Below, in pieces: positions 54,507 to 62,846 of a stretch of 64,000 nucleotides of DNA (its first letter is position 1; every line of letters begins with the position of its first letter). The notes beneath the pieces are model-generated. The model was not told where the DNA came from and did no database searches. It saw only the letters and a list, made by a program, of their open reading frames with translations. The stretch is taken from assembly GCF_021278965.1 (NCBI RefSeq), contig NZ_CP065589.1:1741001-1805000 (forward strand), in the 5' to 3' direction. The position numbers and the translations under genes are program-made. The DNA is from Chryseobacterium capnotolerans. Its GTDB lineage: Bacteria > Bacteroidota > Bacteroidia > Flavobacteriales > Weeksellaceae.

Positions 54507-55691
54507 TTATTCTTCCCCAAAAAAAGCATTAGAACTTCCAATCCAAATGGCATCTTTTTTATTGAAATCCACATTGACCATGGCTGCTTTGGTCATTCTT
54601 CCCAGGTTTTCCAGTAAAATAGGACGTTCATCATTTTCTTTCCAGATGTATAATAGACGGATCTCTGCTTTTGAAAACTCCCCATTAATATCTTCAAAGA
54701 GTGGCTCATAAGTTACCTTTCTTTGTAAAATATAATTTTCTTTATCTTCAATAGCATCAGTGATTTCTTGGGTTGGGTTCAGATTAACTCCGCTTCCTGC
54801 AAATGAAAATAATGGTTTTAATACAAAATTCTCAAGATTTTCATTTTCAGGAAATTCATGTAAGAAATAACTTTTAGGAACGAATTGATGTTTTAATAAT
54901 GGTAAAAGAAACTTAGAGATTTTAAAGAACCAGTTTGGATGAGTAATCCATTTTACATCCACGTCTTCACGGAAATCAAACTCAGTTTTAAGATCCGGAA
55001 TTCTGTCCAGTTCATCAAATATAACACGGTTGTAGATTCTCTTGATCTCAACAAGCTTACCCTCATGTTCATAATAAAGTTTTTTACCTTCTTTCTTTAC
55101 CTTTGTTAGGCACACAGTTTTAATTCCCAATAATCTTTCGGTTAAAGCAAAATCAATAGCTGTTTTCTGTTTTTCAGGAAAAATTTCCAGAAGAATGACA
55201 TTCTCCGGATGTTCATCACCTATAATGAGATCTTTTAAATACTTTTTAAAATTCTCCTGAGGCATGGGGTTACGAATCTCTGAAAGGAAAGGATAAACTT
55301 CGCAAAATGTATCTTCATAAATCTTTTGAAAGGCATACAATGATGGGAAAGCCTGGAGCTCGATCAGTTGTGGCTCAATATCTCCGTTTTCACTTTTACA
55401 GACTCCAAAATCGATAGTGAAAAAGTGGGGTTGGTTTGTATCATTGGGAACCTTGCAGTTCTCAGGAATTGCTTTTTGAAGAGTTTCTGCCGGAAGCGCT
55501 TTAATCTGACTGATGATACTTTCGCTGGCATCAAGCAATTTGCTTTCAAATTCTTTGGTAAGGAAAATCGGACTTTCTGAAATTCTGAAACCCGGTTCTA
55601 AGCCACCTTTTTGTTGTAAAATTTCTTTCAGTTTTTTATATTTTTCATCTGAAAACTCCTGATTGAACTGTTTTCTGTATTTTGGGATCAT
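54507..55691 (-). CDS. ATP-grasp fold protein C of the amide-ligase cluster
   Basis: It has 394 residues. The nucleotide-lysine region is FVLKPLFSFAGSGVNLNP (about 288-305) and the magnesium/acid region toward the end contains AEIRLLYIWK. The N-terminal part (HFFTIDFGVCKSENGDIEPQLIELQAFPSLYAF split by position: about 90-122) is conserved-looking but unfamiliar. The catalytic motifs are more divergent than in the other two ATP-grasp genes here. It is 225 bp downstream of the amidotransferase on the same strand. Substrate unknown. Confidence 0.7.
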   Translation of the reverse strand: MIPKYRKQFNQEFSDEKYKKLKEILQQKGGLEPGFRISESPIFLTKEFESKLLDASESIISQIKALPAETLQKAIPENCKVPNDTNQPHFFTIDFGVCKSENGDIEPQLIELQAFPSLYAFQKIYEDTFCEVYPFLSEIRNPMPQENFKKYLKDLIIGDEHPENVILLEIFPEKQKTAIDFALTERLLGIKTVCLTKVKKEGKKLYYEHEGKLVEIKRIYNRVIFDELDRIPDLKTEFDFREDVDVKWITHPNWFFKISKFLLPLLKHQFVPKSYFLHEFPENENLENFVLKPLFSFAGSGVNLNPTQEITDAIEDKENYILQRKVTYEPLFEDINGEFSKAEIRLLYIWKENDERPILLENLGRMTKAAMVNVDFNKKDAIWIGSSNAFFGEE

Positions 55692-55750
55692 ATTTTTTCT
55701 TTTGTGATGGTAAAAAATCGAGCAATAAATGCCCGATATTTTATTGGATA

Positions 55751-55890
55751 GAAGTTGGATGCTGGAAGAGGGAAGTATTTGAAGTCTATATTTTAAATTA
55801 AGGTGTTTTTATACCTGATTAAAATCAAAAGTTGACCAAAAGTTTAATGACTACTGATAACTTCCAGCCTCCCTCTTCCTACTTCCTGAC
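55751..55890. repeat. GGAAG-rich imperfect inverted repeat, family D
   Basis: GAAGTTGGATGCTGGAAGAG (55751-55770) faces CTTCCAGCCTCCCTCTTCC (55861-55879) with shared GGAAGAGGGA/TCCCTCTTCC cores. About 90 bp separate the arms. It lies in the gap between the amidotransferase and the third ATP-grasp gene. Confidence 0.5.
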
Positions 55891-55916
55891 TTATTAAGCC
55901 AAAGATTCAGCTTCTT

Positions 55917-56726
55917 TCAAAATGTTTTTTTTGCGAACTGAAGAAATCTCGGAAGAATCTGGTTTCTAGTCAGAATGATTTTATCTTCATCATCTATTCT
56001 ATCCATGGTTTCAAGATATTTTTCCATTCCGAAGTTTTCAATCATCGCTTCTCTGTTTTTATTGTCTTTAAGATTTTCTATTAAAGCTTCGGGACTTGCT
56101 TCCGGATGAAATTGGGTTCCAAATATTTCATCAGAAAAACGAACCGCCATTACAGCTCTTTCCAGGTTGATGTGTGGACGAAACTTTTCAATAGCCATAA
56201 CCGTCATTCCGAGTTCTTCAAAGCGGTCATGATCCGGTTCAATGAACTGATACGCTCTGGAATCTACGGCATAGAAAGGATCCTGAAGATTCTTGAATAA
56301 AAACTCTTCTCTACCTTCCTTTGTTTTATGAACAGGCATTACTCCAAAAGAATAGGATTTTCTTTTACAGATATTTCCTAATTTCCAGTGAATGCTTGCC
56401 CATTGAAAAGAATGACAAATAAGGAAAAGGTACTTTTTATCTTCGTTGTATTTATTGTGTTCAAAAACGGAATCTAAAAAATGAGCAAACCTGTTTTCCC
56501 ACTCTAAACCTTCACGGTGTGGAGTACCCGGGCCGCCCGAAGAAATGAAAATATCAAAGTCTCCGATTTCAGGCATTTCATCTTTAAATCTTACATCAAA
56601 TGTTTTGATGATTACATTTTCTTCAGAGTTCTGCTGAAATGTTTCAGAAATTTCTTTAATGTTTCTAAAGCCTTGATTGACATGGTTGTTGTTCATGTCC
56701 AGCAGAGCAATTCGAATATCTTTCAT
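55917..56726 (-). CDS. Class I glutamine amidotransferase-like protein of the amide-ligase cluster
   Basis: It has 269 residues. The full triad is visible: Cys104 in LICHSFQWA, His207 and Glu209 in GTQFHPEASPE. The SSGGPGTPH stretch (62-70) is the oxyanion-side loop. The elbow reads ICHSF rather than the usual GxCxGHQ, so it departs from GMP-synthetase-type enzymes. It could supply ammonia to one of the ligases or hydrolyse a gamma-glutamyl conjugate. It is 33 bp after the GCS2 ligase. Confidence 0.83.
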   Translation of the reverse strand: MKDIRIALLDMNNNHVNQGFRNIKEISETFQQNSEENVIIKTFDVRFKDEMPEIGDFDIFISSGGPGTPHREGLEWENRFAHFLDSVFEHNKYNEDKKYLFLICHSFQWASIHWKLGNICKRKSYSFGVMPVHKTKEGREEFLFKNLQDPFYAVDSRAYQFIEPDHDRFEELGMTVMAIEKFRPHINLERAVMAVRFSDEIFGTQFHPEASPEALIENLKDNKNREAMIENFGMEKYLETMDRIDDEDKIILTRNQILPRFLQFAKKTF

Positions 56727-56759
56727 TACATCATATTTTTTGTAAAGTTACCAAAAATA

Positions 56760-57881
56760 TTATGAAGCGGCTTCACCATGTGTGATACCATACTCGGTTT
56801 CCGAAATCATATAATCCACCACCTTGGTAAGATCGCCCGTTTCTTTAAAGATTTGAAGCTGCCGATCAGCACCTGTTCCGTTTTCAAGAATTTTCCAGGC
56901 ATATTCAACCTCATTCCTGCATCCTAAATCGTCTACCACATCATCAATAAATTCTAAAAGTTCTTTTAGTAAAAGAGGGTAAGGAACAGATTCTTCTTTT
57001 CCGAAATCGATCAGATGAGCCTCAATACCGCTTTTGGAAGCACGCCATTTATTTTCATTCAATAGCAGTCTTCTATAGCTTCTAAAGCTAAGGTTCTGCT
57101 GATGGAGTTTATAAATTTTGGCCACTAAACTCTGCATAATAGCTGCAAGACATACGGTTTCATCAATTCTTAATGGCATATCGCAGATCCTGAATTCAAT
57201 AGTAGGGTAAAAAGGATGAACCCTTAAATCCCACCATATTTTCTTGGCATTGTCGATGGTTCCTGTTTTTACCAGAAGGTCAACATAGCTGTCAAATTCT
57301 GCTAATGAATTGAAGTAGCTGGGAATACCGGTTCTGGGAAATTTAACGAAAATTTCCTGTCTGTAAGATTTAAAACCTGTATACCTTCCAATCCAGAAAG
57401 GAGAATTGGTAGAAAGGGCATAGACGTGAGGCAGAAAATAACGCATTACATTCTGAATTCTTACCCCTTCTTCACGATTAGGAATTCCAATATGTACGTG
57501 AAGTCCGAAAATAAGGTTCTCACGGGCAACATCTCCCATATCATCAACAATTTTGATGTATCTTTCTCCTTGGGTGATGCTGTTGTCTGACCAGTGCGAA
57601 AAAGGGTGTGTCCCACCTCCGGAAACACGCAGCCCTTGTTCATGAGCCGTATTGATGAGATGTCTTCTTAAATTGGTTAATTCTGCTCTTGCTTCCTGGA
57701 TATTCTGGCAGATTCCGGTTTCCATTTCAATCATGGATTCGTGCATTTCGTGCTTTAGATTTTCACTCAATACTGCTTTTCCGCCTTCAATGATTTTTGA
57801 AACGTGAGAGATCAGATCTCTGCTTTCCACATCAATGATCTGATATTCTTCTTCGATTCCAATAGTAAACTGATGATGCAT
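56760..57881 (-). CDS. GCS2-type carboxylate-amine ligase (YbdK-like)
   Basis: It has 373 residues. GIEEEYQIID at the N-terminus, GLHVHIGI and RICDMPLRIDETVCLAA are the signatures of the glutamate-cysteine ligase 2 family. E. coli YbdK has weak gamma-glutamylcysteine synthetase activity, and relatives make amide bonds between amino acids or an amine. In this cluster it probably joins the product's building blocks. Start 30 bp downstream of the ATP-grasp B stop, the same operon. Confidence 0.88.
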   Translation of the reverse strand: MHHQFTIGIEEEYQIIDVESRDLISHVSKIIEGGKAVLSENLKHEMHESMIEMETGICQNIQEARAELTNLRRHLINTAHEQGLRVSGGGTHPFSHWSDNSITQGERYIKIVDDMGDVARENLIFGLHVHIGIPNREEGVRIQNVMRYFLPHVYALSTNSPFWIGRYTGFKSYRQEIFVKFPRTGIPSYFNSLAEFDSYVDLLVKTGTIDNAKKIWWDLRVHPFYPTIEFRICDMPLRIDETVCLAAIMQSLVAKIYKLHQQNLSFRSYRRLLLNENKWRASKSGIEAHLIDFGKEESVPYPLLLKELLEFIDDVVDDLGCRNEVEYAWKILENGTGADRQLQIFKETGDLTKVVDYMISETEYGITHGEAAS

Positions 57882-57911
57882 TGTCTTGTGTTTTTTTATT
57901 GTTTTTCAATA

Positions 57912-58865
57912 TTATTTTATGGAATCTTTCACGAAGGTTCCCCAAGTGATATTAGGTTTTCCCGGAACGTATTCCTTGGCCTTTTCAATAGCCAGTTTAG
58001 CTGCGTGTTCTATGATCCATGCAAAATTCTCTTCGCCTACAGAATTTCTGTCTGCATCCGGAGCCGGGTTACAGAAATCAATCGCATAAGGAATTCCGTC
58101 TCTAACCGCAAATTCTACAGTATTGAAATCATATCCTAGTGCTTCATTCATTTTGATCGTGTAATCATGAATGGTTTTCAATAATTTTTCAAGCTCTTTA
58201 CCTTCTGTCTGGTGAGTTGTTGCATATCTCAGATGATGTGGGTTTCTAGGCTCGTAAGGCATGATATGAACATATTTTCTTCCGAGGCAATATACTCTGT
58301 AGTAGTCGTCAAAGATAATTTCTTCCTGAACCATCATTACCAATTGTCCTGTTTCTCCAAGTTTGTTCCATAGATCATCCGGATTTTCTACTCGGTATAC
58401 ATTCTTCCAGCCGCCACCATCATGAGGTTTCATATATGCAGGGAATCCTACATAATTGAAGATATATTCCCAATCGTGTGGAAATTTAAGGTTTCTGAAC
58501 GAAGTTTCCGAAGTGTCGTTTGGTCTTTCATGGGACGGAAGCAATACTGTTTTCGGTAACGGAATCCCAAGCTTACTCATCAGAGCATTGTTGAAAAACT
58601 TTTCATCAGCGCTCCACCAAAAAGGGTTATTGATTACATAAGTGCCGTTAAGTGCCGCATTTTTAAGATACGCTCTGTAAAAGGGAACATCCTGCGAAAT
58701 TCTGTCGATGATTACTGCATATTCATAATCGGCACCTTGTTCAAGCTTATCAATGGTAACAGGTTCAGCTATAATATCTCCTCCTCCCAGTTCATTGACT
58801 TTGTCTATAAATGCCCAAGGAAATGTATCTTCCATACCGAATAGAATTCCTACTTTTTTTGTCAT
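57912..58865 (-). CDS. ATP-grasp ligase B of the amide-ligase cluster
   Basis: It has 317 residues. AYMKPHDGGGWKNVYRV (about 149-165) is the glycine-rich ATP loop, and FNTVEFAVRDGIPYAIDFCNPAPDADRNSV (about 245-274) carries the acidic magnesium ligands, as in D-Ala-D-Ala-ligase-like enzymes. The cysteine in FCNP is unusual there. First gene of the operon B-GCS2-amidotransferase. Upstream lies a 181-bp gap with a 12-bp palindrome at 58942-58953. Confidence 0.82.
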   Translation of the reverse strand: MTKKVGILFGMEDTFPWAFIDKVNELGGGDIIAEPVTIDKLEQGADYEYAVIIDRISQDVPFYRAYLKNAALNGTYVINNPFWWSADEKFFNNALMSKLGIPLPKTVLLPSHERPNDTSETSFRNLKFPHDWEYIFNYVGFPAYMKPHDGGGWKNVYRVENPDDLWNKLGETGQLVMMVQEEIIFDDYYRVYCLGRKYVHIMPYEPRNPHHLRYATTHQTEGKELEKLLKTIHDYTIKMNEALGYDFNTVEFAVRDGIPYAIDFCNPAPDADRNSVGEENFAWIIEHAAKLAIEKAKEYVPGKPNITWGTFVKDSIK

Positions 58866-58941
58866 AATTTTTGTTTTTAAATGAGGGTGTATATTCTATA
58901 TTACTTCTTAAAGAATCTGCGATTCTTCATATTTTTAAAAC

Positions 58942-58953
58942 TTAAGCGCTTAA
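58942..58953. promoter_or_regulatory. Palindrome TTAAGCGCTTAA in the promoter region of ATP-grasp B
   Basis: It is a perfect 12-bp palindrome, followed 40 bp later by a second one (ACTTAAGT at 58994-59001). Either may bind a dimeric regulator. No regulator gene is in the cluster. Confidence 0.35.
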
Positions 58954-59046
58954 ACATTGATTCTCTTTTCAATTTAAAAATCTTTATTAAAACACTTAAG
59001 TAAGTTATATTATGCTATTTTATAAACTATTTTTATTGGAATGCTT

Positions 59047-59760
59047 TTAAGAAAAATAAGCTCCTATAAAAGTTGGAAAAACCATTCTCCACAATGGCCA
59101 GTCATGGCCAATCCATTTTCTTTCATCATACCAGAAATCAATTCCTTTTATCCTTAAAATTTCAGCCATTTCAATATTCTTGTCTTTACAGATATCCTGG
59201 TCGGAAGTACTCAAGACAATATGCATATGTTGGTATTTCCAGGAGTCATCATTTCTTACAAATTCCCTTGGACAGTTGAAATATACAAGGTCGTCTGAGT
59301 AGCCATTCATGAAGTTTCTTATGCTGAAGGCTCCCGAGAGACAAAATAAATGAGAAACTACATCTGGAAACCTGAAGGCAAAGTTGGCTGCATGATACCC
59401 TCCGAAACTGGCTCCGGCCACTGCTACACGATGAGTTTTATGAAGTTTTTGGATATACGGAACAAATTCCAGAATCAAAAACTGCACATAGCGTTCATAG
59501 TTTTTGATTCTTTGCTGTGGAGATATTTTTTCATCATAAAAACTCCAGGCGTCAATAGTCTGAATATTATAAAGCTTTACTTTTCCCTGTTCTACAAACC
59601 AATTGATGCTTCCGTTAAGATGAAAATCATGGTTTTGGGTATATTGTCCTTGGGAGGTGGGAAACATAATGATAGGATGGCCATAATGTCCGGTCACTTC
59701 TACCTTAAGGCTTGTTCCCAATATGTTGGAATAATAATCTGTATGTTCTATATGAGGCAT
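59047..59760 (-). CDS. Alpha/beta-hydrolase esterase of the amide-ligase cluster
   Basis: It has 237 residues. The nucleophile elbow GASFGGYHA (Ser117-Phe-Gly, about 115-123) and late HDWPLW (His near 223) fit an esterase D/enterochelin-esterase-like enzyme. No signal peptide. It is 28 bp downstream of the 92-residue gene. It may hydrolyse an ester or release or transfer the product of the ligases; not testable from sequence. Confidence 0.85.
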   Translation of the reverse strand: MPHIEHTDYYSNILGTSLKVEVTGHYGHPIIMFPTSQGQYTQNHDFHLNGSINWFVEQGKVKLYNIQTIDAWSFYDEKISPQQRIKNYERYVQFLILEFVPYIQKLHKTHRVAVAGASFGGYHAANFAFRFPDVVSHLFCLSGAFSIRNFMNGYSDDLVYFNCPREFVRNDDSWKYQHMHIVLSTSDQDICKDKNIEMAEILRIKGIDFWYDERKWIGHDWPLWRMVFPTFIGAYFS

Positions 59761-59788
59761 TTTTTCTTATTTGGGTTTAACATAGTAA

Positions 59789-60067
59789 TTATAATCGTTC
59801 GAGAAATTCAATTCCTCCAAGTTCATCATGCTCTAGGATATCCAGTATCAAAGTTCCTAATTCAGGATGCTCTAGGATAATATTTTCTTTAAACTTCCAT
59901 GAAGATCCGGGCTTATTCGCATTCGTGGAATCAACAAATTTATAATAAGCTTTACTTTCCCATTTTCCGGTACTGATCTTTTCTAAGTTGTTGATTAAAA
60001 AAGGTCTTTCCGATAGATTTAGCTTTATAAAATCAAGACTGCTTTGAATATCACTTTCTCTTCTCAT
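59789..60067 (-). CDS. 92-residue conserved hypothetical protein between ligase A and the esterase
   Basis: It is soluble, without a signal, 4 bp after the ATP-grasp A stop and 28 bp before the esterase, so firmly in the operon. Charged, ending HDELGGIEFLERL. It has no cysteine and no known motif. It could be a carrier, substrate protein or small partner of the ligase. I do not recognise it. Confidence 0.68.
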   Translation of the reverse strand: MRRESDIQSSLDFIKLNLSERPFLINNLEKISTGKWESKAYYKFVDSTNANKPGSSWKFKENIILEHPELGTLILDILEHDELGGIEFLERL

Positions 60068-60071
60068 TACT

Positions 60072-61286
60072 TTATGACATTAGCTTACTGCTTTTTGGCG
60101 GAAGGATATTAAGCATTTCTGCATTAATCTTTTCTGTAGCACTGTCCAGCCTTTCTTCTATAACAGATGCTTCACTGGATTTGTAAACAATGCCAACATG
60201 ATAATCGATAGGAAGGAATTTTACCACTTCCTCACATTCAAATTTGCTGTAATCCGGTTCTTTATCCTTGATAAGGGCAACAATAAGTCCTGCATAATAC
60301 CCTGTAGGAGGAGAAATGTTATAATTTTTATCTCTTAAAAGAGCGTCTTCAATTTTAGCCCATTCTCTCCAGATATTGATATTGCTTGAAGCTTCTACTA
60401 AATCGGGAATGTGAGCGCCGCCCACTCTTGAAGAGGTTTCCAGGAAATACCATTTTCCATCTTCCTTTCCACGGATAAACTCGGTATGAGTAGCTCCATT
60501 AACAAGCCCAAAGTTGGAAAGTACCCTGGAATTGATTTCTTCCAATGCTTTGAATTCATCAGAGTATCTTCCTAAAGTTTTAGATCTGAAAACACCTCCT
60601 TCATGGGAAACCTGCATAGGTGGGGCGAGATATTTTGATGCAGAAGTAAATACAATTTCCTTATTAAAGGTTAGGCTGTCTACATGATAGACATTTCCCG
60701 GTTTAAAGCTTTCCAGAAGGAAAAGATGGCGTTCCTCACCCAATATGTCCAAGGCTTCGTGAAGCTGTTCTTTGGTAGTGATCTTTTTGATTCCTGATGC
60801 TGAAGCCTCTGAACGGGGTTTCAGTACCCAGGGAGCAGGAACTTTGTCTACAAATTCATTCACTGTATCATCATTGAAAACAGCTGTAAATTCAGGAACA
60901 CTAATACCTGAATCTTTTGCCTTCTGGCGCATGGCTAATTTATCTCTGAAATAACGGTGGGTAGTCTGTCCCATTCCCGGAATACGGAAAGTTTCCCGGA
61001 TCAGGGCAGCCTTTTCCACGTCGTAGTCATCAAGAGCAACTACAGCGTCTACTTTCCTGGTTTTCATCAGGTGTGAAAATCCCTGGATCAGATGTTCCAG
61101 GTTCCATACAGACGGTTTGATTTCAGGCATGTAAAATACCTCATCAATGGCATGCCAGGGCCAGTTTTTTTCTTTAAGATTCTCTGATGTTACTAAGATG
61201 ATTTTATTACCGAGCCTCTTCATTTCATCCATGAAGTCATAGCCCTTGTAATAGCACGAAATACATACTATAATTTTCTCCTCCAT
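60072..61286 (-). CDS. ATP-grasp ligase A of the amide-ligase cluster
   Basis: It has 404 residues, with three domains as in biotin-carboxylase-like ATP-grasp enzymes: IIVCISCYYKGYDFMDEM at the N-terminus, PWVLKPRSEASASGIKKI (about 153-170) for ATP binding, and GATHTEFIRGKEDGKWYFLETSSRVGGAH (about 262-290) with the metal-binding acids. Full-length and intact. It heads the small operon A-92aa-esterase, with a 140-bp gap upstream. The substrate is unknown. Confidence 0.85.
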   Translation of the reverse strand: MEEKIIVCISCYYKGYDFMDEMKRLGNKIILVTSENLKEKNWPWHAIDEVFYMPEIKPSVWNLEHLIQGFSHLMKTRKVDAVVALDDYDVEKAALIRETFRIPGMGQTTHRYFRDKLAMRQKAKDSGISVPEFTAVFNDDTVNEFVDKVPAPWVLKPRSEASASGIKKITTKEQLHEALDILGEERHLFLLESFKPGNVYHVDSLTFNKEIVFTSASKYLAPPMQVSHEGGVFRSKTLGRYSDEFKALEEINSRVLSNFGLVNGATHTEFIRGKEDGKWYFLETSSRVGGAHIPDLVEASSNINIWREWAKIEDALLRDKNYNISPPTGYYAGLIVALIKDKEPDYSKFECEEVVKFLPIDYHVGIVYKSSEASVIEERLDSATEKINAEMLNILPPKSSKLMS

Positions 61287-61426
61287 ATAATGTTTTTTAA
61301 GTTTTAGTGAATTTTCAAAAATAAAAGCAATTCTTTATTATTTGATTAATATCAAAAATAAAAATATGATGCGCTTTTCTGAATCACTAATCAAGTATAC
61401 AGAGAATTTTTGTAATAAACTAATTT

Positions 61427-62841
61427 TTAGTGATAATTTTCGATTAAATCCGTGAGCAATTGAACCCCATACCCGGTCGCCGCTTTTTCTTTAGCATATC
61501 CCACACTTCCGAAGGCTACGCCAGCAATGTCCAAATGTGCCCATTTAGGGTGGTTTTCAGTAAATTGCTCTAGAAATTTAGCAGCGATAATACAATCTCC
61601 AACAGGCTTTAGGGACATGTTTTTTAAGTCGGCTACATCAGATTGTATATCATCTTTCCATATATCCCATAAAGGTAAATTCCATAGTCTTTGATTGGTG
61701 TGATCTCCTGTTTTTATCAAAAGGTTTTTTAACTCTTCATTATTGGAAAATAAAGCCCCACAAGTATCCCCAAACATTCTTACAGAGCTTCCCGTTAAAG
61801 TAGCCAGGTCAATAAGGAAATCTGTTTTGTAGTTTTTAGCCAAATAAGAAAGTCCGTCGGCAAGGATGAGTCTGCCTTCTGCATCCGTATCCATAACTTC
61901 AATAGTTTTACCATTGTACGCTGTAATGACATCACTAGGAAGCAGCGCTTTTTCAGAAATGGCATTGTCGGTAATTGGAAGCACTGCGATGATATTCACT
62001 GGCAGTTCCATTTCTGCCGCATAGATTAAAGTTCCTAAAACAGCTGTTGCCCCACCCATATCAGATTTCATATAATGCATATTGGTAAAAGGCTTCAATG
62101 AAATTCCTCCTGTATCAAATAACACACATTTTCCAACCAATCCGAATGTTTTGGCATTTTTAACTGTGGTTTTGTATTCTAAAATGGTGAAGGCGGCATC
62201 ATGAGCGCTTGCTTGGTTGACGGCAAGGTAGGCTCCAAGACCAAGTTCTTCACATTTTTTACGATTGAACACCGTGTATTTTAATTCGTATTTTTTGGCC
62301 AGATTTTTAAGGTATAGACTGAACGTTTCAGTCTTTTTTAAGTTAGCCGGTTTATTCATCCATTCCTGGCAGGCAATCTGTCCGTTACTTAATGCTTCGG
62401 CTTTCAGTTCAATATGGTCTAATTTTTTCTGGCTTAAATTCTCAAAATGAAGCTCAAATCTGGCACTCCAGAAAGGATGATTTTTTTCGAAAGGATAATT
62501 GTAGGTTCCTATGAGCAGTCCTTTTACAAACTCTTCAAACTGCTTTTCATTAAGGAAGTCGGCTAATAGCAAAGTAGAAACCGGCTGCAATTTTTCCTTT
62601 TGGGTTTGAGAAAATTTTACGGCAACCTGCTGGAGTTCGAAATTCTGTAAGCCAGATGTTCCGAGTCCGATAAAATAAGTTATTCCTTCTTCATGGGCAT
62701 TGATGAATACTTCATGCTTCTTTCCTGTGAAGAATGTAGCAATGTTTTTATTGAAGTTTTTACTTGTTTTCGTCCATTCCTCTTCAGTGAATAAATGGAA
62801 TATTTGGGTGTAATTTTTATTTTTTTGTTGATTAGTTTCAT
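61427..62841 (-). pseudogene. M17 leucyl aminopeptidase family gene with a one-base frameshift near the start
   Basis: Read from the ATG at 62841, MKLINKK shifts out of frame at a run of seven A (T at 62820-62826). With eight it would continue NKNYTQIFHLFTEEEW and on to 471 residues. The catalytic half is intact: FDTGGISLKPF, MKSDMGGATAV and DTDAEGRLILADGL. The enzyme removes N-terminal amino acids with two metal ions. It could recycle the peptide made nearby. A shortened product could start at an internal TTG at 62590. Confidence 0.86.
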
Positions 62842-62846
62842 AAAAT

